Shown here: piece after piece, positions 52,640 through 56,205 of the stretch
Numbering within the stretch: the first letter of the stretch is position 1
Layout of the letters: each line of letters starts with the position of its first letter
From: a bacterium
Lineage (GTDB): Bacteria > Zhuqueibacterota > QNDG01 > JAFGCO01
NCBI GenBank assembly: GCA_016930535.1
Contig: JAFGGN010000008.1
Location: 1-56,205, forward strand
DNA length: 56,205 nucleotides
Reading direction: 5' to 3'
Notes under the pieces: model-generated
What the model was told of the DNA's origin: nothing
The model's input: only the letters and a program-made list of their open reading frames with translations
Database searches by the model: none
Translations under genes and position numbers: made by a program

Positions 52640-53383
52640 CTAATCCCATTGTTCCACAAGCCATGTCAGAGACTCTTCGAGCGCGGGAATGAATCCCGAT
52701 GTGCTGTAATGCGTGACATCCTCCACGATGCTGAATTCCACGGGCAGGCCCTTGCCCTGCAGTTCCATTACATTGTCCTCGGCTTCCGAAAAGGGAAACA
52801 CTTCGTCCGCATCACTGTGGATCACGTACGTGGGCGGCAAATCGTCGATGGGCAGCACGTTGTCCGGCGGCAGGCAGGACATGGGAATGGCTGCCGTAAA
52901 AATGTCCGTATTGCGGGCAGCCATGTACCAGGTGCCGATGCCGCCCAGGCTGTATCCCATCAACATGACCTGGGACGAGTTGATGCGGTGCGCTGATTTC
53001 ATCTTGTCCACGAGGGCCAGGATGAACTTTTCGCTCTGCCCGTCCGCCCACGTGCCGGTTTCAGGCACCACGGGCGCCACGATCACGGCGCGGAGATGGG
53101 AATAGGCGGGCAGTACCAGGGCTTCCAGAAACTCCCGTCCGAAATCGTCATGCGGCTCTCCGCCGTAATGCAGGGCCACGATCAGGGCCATGGGCGGCTT
53201 GTCCGGACTCTCGGATTTGTGCACGGCCTTCGTGTATTTCATGTTCACGTAGTTCAGGCTGATCGAACCGTCCGAAAGCGTGAAATTCGGATTTTCGGAT
53301 TCGGATTCCGTGCCCAGGCTGCATGAAAGGCCCAGGAAACCAGCGCACAAGAAAATCGGCATCATGAATTTAAGAACGGACAT
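52640..53383 (-). CDS. Lipoprotein alpha/beta-hydrolase (esterase/phospholipase-like)
   Basis: 247 residues. The N-terminus MSVLKFMMPIFLCAGFLGLSC has a lipobox with C21, so it is a lipoprotein. The alpha/beta-hydrolase domain (about 55-245) has the nucleophile elbow GYSLGG, an Asp region VIHSDADEVFPF, and the His in EDVTHYSTSG. The closest groups are carboxylesterase/phospholipase and polyhydroxybutyrate-type esterases. Upstream GAGGA favours the third codon (ATG at 53383) rather than the ATG two codons earlier. Convergent with the barrel gene and divergent from the glycosyltransferase gene. Confidence 0.85.
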   Translation of the reverse strand: MSVLKFMMPIFLCAGFLGLSCSLGTESESENPNFTLSDGSISLNYVNMKYTKAVHKSESPDKPPMALIVALHYGGEPHDDFGREFLEALVLPAYSHLRAVIVAPVVPETGTWADGQSEKFILALVDKMKSAHRINSSQVMLMGYSLGGIGTWYMAARNTDIFTAAIPMSCLPPDNVLPIDDLPPTYVIHSDADEVFPFSEAEDNVMELQGKGLPVEFSIVEDVTHYSTSGFIPALEESLTWLVEQWD

Positions 53384-53599
53384 TATCATTCCTCATCAAT
53401 GGATTGGATTTAGGGGAATATACGTCATTTAATTTGAAAATCCAAAACACGGATAATGAAACGGAGAGGGGGAGAAACGGAGAATCGGATATGATCGGCT
53501 GTGACCCGGTACCTTTTTTATTATCCCATAAACCATTTGCATTTCCCCATGAATTTTGGTATACTATTACACTTTTTTGCACAATAAGCAGCGGAAATT
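53384..53599. repeat. Intergenic region with third GAAACGGAGA word pair
   Basis: Contains GAAACGGAGAG...GAGAAACGGAGA at about 53459-53482, the same word as in the mosaic elements at 1-223 and 17551-17964, but without the other modules. The promoter of the glycosyltransferase lies at 53537-53565. Confidence 0.5.
53537..53565 (+). promoter_or_regulatory. Promoter of the GT2 gene
   Basis: TTGCAT (53537-53542), 17 bp, TATACT (53560-53565); short leader of about 28 nt. Confidence 0.65.
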
Positions 53600-54283
53600 A
53601 TGAAAACCGGCGTTATCATTCCCGCATACAATGAAGAGGCGCATCTCGGGGCGGTTCTGCTGAAGGTCAAGCAATTCATACCCCGGGACCATGTGTGCGT
53701 CATCGATGACGGGTCATCGGATCAGACAGCCGATGCGGCGTCTGCCGAATCGGTCCGGTGCATCCGGTTCGAGGTGAACAGGGGCAAGGGCGAGGCGCTT
53801 AAGGCCGGATTTGCCTGGGCCGCGGAAAACGGCATGGAAGCCGTAATCACGCTTGACGGGGACGGACAACACGATCCGGACCTGATACCGGAGTTCATTC
53901 AGATCATGCAGAACGAACGGTGCGACGCGGTGCTGGGCACACGGCGCTTCCGGCCGGGTGAAATGCCGTTCGACCGCATCCTGTCCAACAGGTTGAGCTC
54001 GTGGATGGTTTCCCGTGCAGCGGGCAAAAACATCCCGGACACGCAATGCGGCTACCGCATGTTCCGCATGTCCGTGCTGAAAAACCTGAATCTCACGGGC
54101 AGCCTGTACGAGCTGGAAAGCGAGATGCTGATCCGGCTGGGCAGGCGCAAGGCCGCATTCCGCTTTTGCATGGTGCCGACTACCTATGCAGGCGCAGCGA
54201 GTTCCATTCGCCGCTGGCGCGATATCGGACGGTTCCTGCGCATGTGGCTGAAACTGATTTTTACGAGAAAGGAAAACCTGTGA
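53600..54283 (+). CDS. Family 2 glycosyltransferase (polyprenol-phosphate type)
   Basis: 227 residues, GT-A fold. VIIPAYNEEAHLG, VIDDGSSDQTADAA, ITLDGDGQHDPDLIPEF (DxD-like metal site) and GTRRF are typical of dolichol-phosphate-mannose or undecaprenyl-phosphate sugar synthases. DTQCGYRMFR is characteristic of this group. No membrane helix, so it acts at the cytoplasmic face, using a nucleotide sugar. It overlaps the following gene by 4 bp (GTGA). Confidence 0.92.
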   Translation: MKTGVIIPAYNEEAHLGAVLLKVKQFIPRDHVCVIDDGSSDQTADAASAESVRCIRFEVNRGKGEALKAGFAWAAENGMEAVITLDGDGQHDPDLIPEFIQIMQNERCDAVLGTRRFRPGEMPFDRILSNRLSSWMVSRAAGKNIPDTQCGYRMFRMSVLKNLNLTGSLYELESEMLIRLGRRKAAFRFCMVPTTYAGAASSIRRWRDIGRFLRMWLKLIFTRKENL

Positions 54284-54792
54284 TTCAATCCATCCTGTGG
54301 CTGACCCTGATCACCCTGATCCCCACGCTCGAGCTCAGGGCATCGATACCGATCGGTTTTTTCGGAATGGACCGGCAGCTTTCCTGGCCATGGGTCGTCC
54401 TGGTCTGCGTGATCGCCAATATCCTGCTCGGCTGGACTGTGTTCTGGATCATGGGCCCGGCGTTTCAGCTCATCCGGAAATGGAACTGGTTCGACCGGAC
54501 CATCTGGCCCGTGCTCGAACGCACGCAGCACAGGATCCATCCGTACGTGGAGAAATACGGCGAGCTTGGCGTGGCCGTTTTCATCGGCATTCCCCTGCCG
54601 GGATCCGGCGTGTACACAGGCGCGCTGGGTGCCTATCTCCTGGGACTGGACAAAAAGAAATTCTCCGTGGCCAACGTGATCGGTGTTCTGATCGCCGGCG
54701 CCGCGGTCACGGCCATCTGCCTCCTGATCCTGCACGGCGCCGTGGGCGAGAACAGCTGGATGGCCAAACTTTTTGTGAAGATTAAACATTGA
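54280..54792 (+). CDS. Small multi-drug export protein family membrane protein
   Basis: 170 residues resembling PF06695 (small multi-drug export protein), with four or five membrane helices (about 5-22, 35-55, 85-105, 110-130 and 135-155). GTG start at 54280, 6 nt after AAAGGA, overlapping the GT2 stop (GTGA). Conserved-looking ELRASIPIGFF and PLPGSGVYTGALGAYLLGL. The family name is historical and substrate evidence is weak; coupling to a glycosyltransferase suggests a lipid-sugar role. Confidence 0.82.
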   Translation: MIQSILWLTLITLIPTLELRASIPIGFFGMDRQLSWPWVVLVCVIANILLGWTVFWIMGPAFQLIRKWNWFDRTIWPVLERTQHRIHPYVEKYGELGVAVFIGIPLPGSGVYTGALGAYLLGLDKKKFSVANVIGVLIAGAAVTAICLLILHGAVGENSWMAKLFVKIKH

Positions 54793-54816
54793 TTTTCTCG
54801 AAAAATTTTGTATATT
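54789..54816 (+). promoter_or_regulatory. Promoter of tRNA-Pro
   Basis: TTGATT (54789-54794), 16 bp, TATATT (54811-54816), about 37 bp before the tRNA. Confidence 0.65.
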
Positions 54817-54853
54817 AAACTTCCGATCTACCGGATCGCGGTTCTTTTCCATT

Positions 54854-54931
54854 CGGGACGTAGCGCAGCCCGGTCAGCGCGCTTGCTTCGGGAGCAAGAG
54901 GTCGTGAGTTCAAATCTCACCGTCCCGACCA
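54854..54931 (+). tRNA. tRNA-Pro (CGG)
   Basis: Complete cloverleaf: acceptor CGGGACG (54854-54860) pairs with CGTCCCG (54921-54927), D arm GCGC/GCGC, anticodon stem CTTGC/GCAAG with loop TTCGGGA (anticodon CGG), T arm GTGAG-TTCAAAT-CTCAC, discriminator A and encoded CCA at the 3' end. Length 78 nt. A tyrosine recombinase gene lies 118 bp downstream, so the tRNA 3' end may be its attachment site. Confidence 0.97.
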
Positions 54932-54953
54932 ACCTAAGCTTAATATTATCAAT

Positions 54954-54984
54954 AAAAAAGGGTTTCAAATGAAACCCTTTTTTT
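54954..54984. terminator. Bidirectional Rho-independent terminator
   Basis: A-run, GGGTTTC (54960-54966), AAAT loop, GAAACCC (54971-54977), T-run. It can end both the tRNA transcript and the convergent recombinase transcript. Confidence 0.93.
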
Positions 54985-55048
54985 ATTGTAAAATTTGCCC
55001 GTTTTTCAGCTATTTTAAGGCATTTTAACAAAGTGTGTTATAAATGTG

Positions 55049-56107
55049 TTATAAATTTGTTATAACATCCCTTTTCCTCTCCATGGACAGATGAACGTAC
55101 TTTTGAGCCATTTCGATGGATTCCCATCCCAAAATGCTCTGAATGTCCGCTGCGGTGCATCCGGCCTCTGCCAGTTTCGTGGCCGCTGTGTGTCGGAGCC
55201 CGTGGACCGGATCTATTTTCTTAGTAATTCCGGCCGCAAGGAAGGCTTTCTTGAATTTCCGCGTCACGGTGTCCGCATAACAGGTAATCAAGTTTCCGGT
55301 AGGATTGCCGAGTTCTACAAATCGCTTCAAAAGCCAGCTGTGCAGATCCGGATGGAGCGGGATCAGTTTCCGATGATTGCCTTTCTGGATGATCGGGATG
55401 TATCCTTTTTTGAAATCGATCTCCTGCCACTGGAGCACGTTCGACCAGTAACCCGTTTTCACGGCGATCGAGCGGCGCCGGCAGCCGGTGTAGCGGATGA
55501 TCATGAACGCGTCCCTGATCATGGGGGAGTCGAGGTGTTGGAAACACTGTTCGATTTCATCGAGGCTCAGCACTTCCAACTCTTTTACTGGAGTCGAGAG
55601 GCGGATCCGCTTTGCGTGGTCGGAAAAAGGATTCGAGCCGACGACGTTGTTTTCCCGCAAGACAGACCAGACGGACCGGAGGTTACGCATGTCGTTGTTG
55701 ATGCCTTCGGCCTGCATTCCTTTTTTCAGGCGCGCCTGGATGAATTCCTTGATGTGCGGGAGGTCCACGGATCCGCAGGGGAGGTCGCCCACGATCTCCA
55801 TGAAGTTCTTCACGGCGCCGATGTTCCGGACGAGCGTGGACCTGCTGACCAGGTGCTCCCGTTCTTTCATGATCCAGGAAGGAAGATTAGAGAGCAGCAT
55901 GGATTCGGTCATCATTTCATGATAATAGTCCATGAGCCCTGTCTTCCTGAATGCCAGCTCACGTTTCTTGTCGATCGCCCATTTCTTCACGATCTTCAAG
56001 GGGATCTCGGGAGGGAAGTACTTGGTCCTCTGCCGGCCGTACTCCCAGTAGAATACTTGGTGGGCGGTGCCGGATTTGAGATGGATTTTTTTAATGTGAA
56101 GGGACAT
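55049..56107 (-). CDS. Tyrosine-type site-specific recombinase (integrase)
   Basis: 352 residues, phage/ICE integrase family. The N-terminal arm-binding part is followed by a SAM-like core-binding domain (about 75-165) and the catalytic domain (about 175-345). Catalytic residues: Arg in RYTGCRRRSI, Lys in IQKGNHRKL, H-x2-R in HGLRHTAATK, Trp in LGWES (in place of the more usual His), and the nucleophile Tyr in QKYVHL. It lies just 3' of tRNA-Pro and points toward it, the usual place for an element that integrated into the tRNA 3' end. The rest of the element, including the other att site, would lie beyond 56205. The sequence before its start is very AT-rich. Confidence 0.93.
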   Translation of the reverse strand: MSLHIKKIHLKSGTAHQVFYWEYGRQRTKYFPPEIPLKIVKKWAIDKKRELAFRKTGLMDYYHEMMTESMLLSNLPSWIMKEREHLVSRSTLVRNIGAVKNFMEIVGDLPCGSVDLPHIKEFIQARLKKGMQAEGINNDMRNLRSVWSVLRENNVVGSNPFSDHAKRIRLSTPVKELEVLSLDEIEQCFQHLDSPMIRDAFMIIRYTGCRRRSIAVKTGYWSNVLQWQEIDFKKGYIPIIQKGNHRKLIPLHPDLHSWLLKRFVELGNPTGNLITCYADTVTRKFKKAFLAAGITKKIDPVHGLRHTAATKLAEAGCTAADIQSILGWESIEMAQKYVHLSMERKRDVITNL

Positions 56108-56205
56108 GAGAAAATACTTATTTATTATTATCTGCTTTTCTTAAAAGGTCTATAGCAGCCATTTCTATGATAATTAATTTTTGAGATATTTTAAAAATAT
56201 TTAAA

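Noticed and set aside
55091..56155. Long plus-strand frame antisense to the integrase
   Set aside because: The minus-strand integrase has all catalytic motifs; the antisense frame has no recognisable domain and is a codon-bias shadow.

Overview
The window looks like chromosomal DNA of a Gram-negative, probably FCB-superphylum-like or related uncultured bacterium. The reasons are several predicted outer-membrane barrels, LolA-like periplasmic proteins beside RND exporters, a Reg_prop/Y_Y_Y sensor kinase of the kind common in Bacteroidetes-like lineages, and large secreted beta-helix proteins. GC is moderate. I cannot name the phylum with confidence. Many promoters share a simple sigma70-like form (TTGACA-like, usually 17 bp, then TATATT).

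Layout. 1-4450: minus-strand housekeeping genes: a frameshifted SDR dehydrogenase, an NfeD/SPFH membrane pair, and TAG glycosylase coupled to a SpoIIE-type phosphatase. 4630-9412: a BlaI/BlaR1-like module whose M56 protease carries an array of five GyrI-like ligand-binding domains, divergent from a small barrel protein, with three BlaI-type operators between them. 9560-17550: a plus-strand cluster of DUF362, a cyclic-nucleotide-binding domain fused to an acyl-CoA reductase-like ALDH that lacks its catalytic cysteine, a class III adenylate cyclase, an MBL hydrolase with an apparent AUU start, a normal ALDH and a PAP2-like protein. This looks like a cAMP-linked aldehyde metabolism or sensing locus.

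17550-25421: a mosaic intergenic repeat, nitroreductase, RsgA, a zinc-ribbon protein, a membrane TPR protein, then a second BlaI/M56 module with a different operator sequence and an apparently leaderless blaI mRNA, and two small proteins. 26000-31850: a TetR-controlled DUF1302-like porin / RND / LolA-like operon followed by a secreted single-domain GyrI-like protein related to the five-domain array of the first M56 sensor. 31890-43219: a Reg_prop sensor kinase and three large secreted proteins that share a C-terminal domain. 43786-49735: a second, rearranged TetR / LolA-like / DUF1302-like / RND operon on the minus strand.

49900-56205: two barrel proteins, a lipoprotein esterase, a glycosyltransferase plus small membrane exporter, tRNA-Pro(CGG), and a tyrosine recombinase just downstream of the tRNA. 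That recombinase probably marks the edge of an integrated element that continues past the right end.

The most unusual content is the GyrI-domain-array antirepressor with its matching secreted one-domain homologue, the cNMP-binding pseudo-ALDH beside an adenylate cyclase, and the mosaic intergenic element present in two well-conserved copies.
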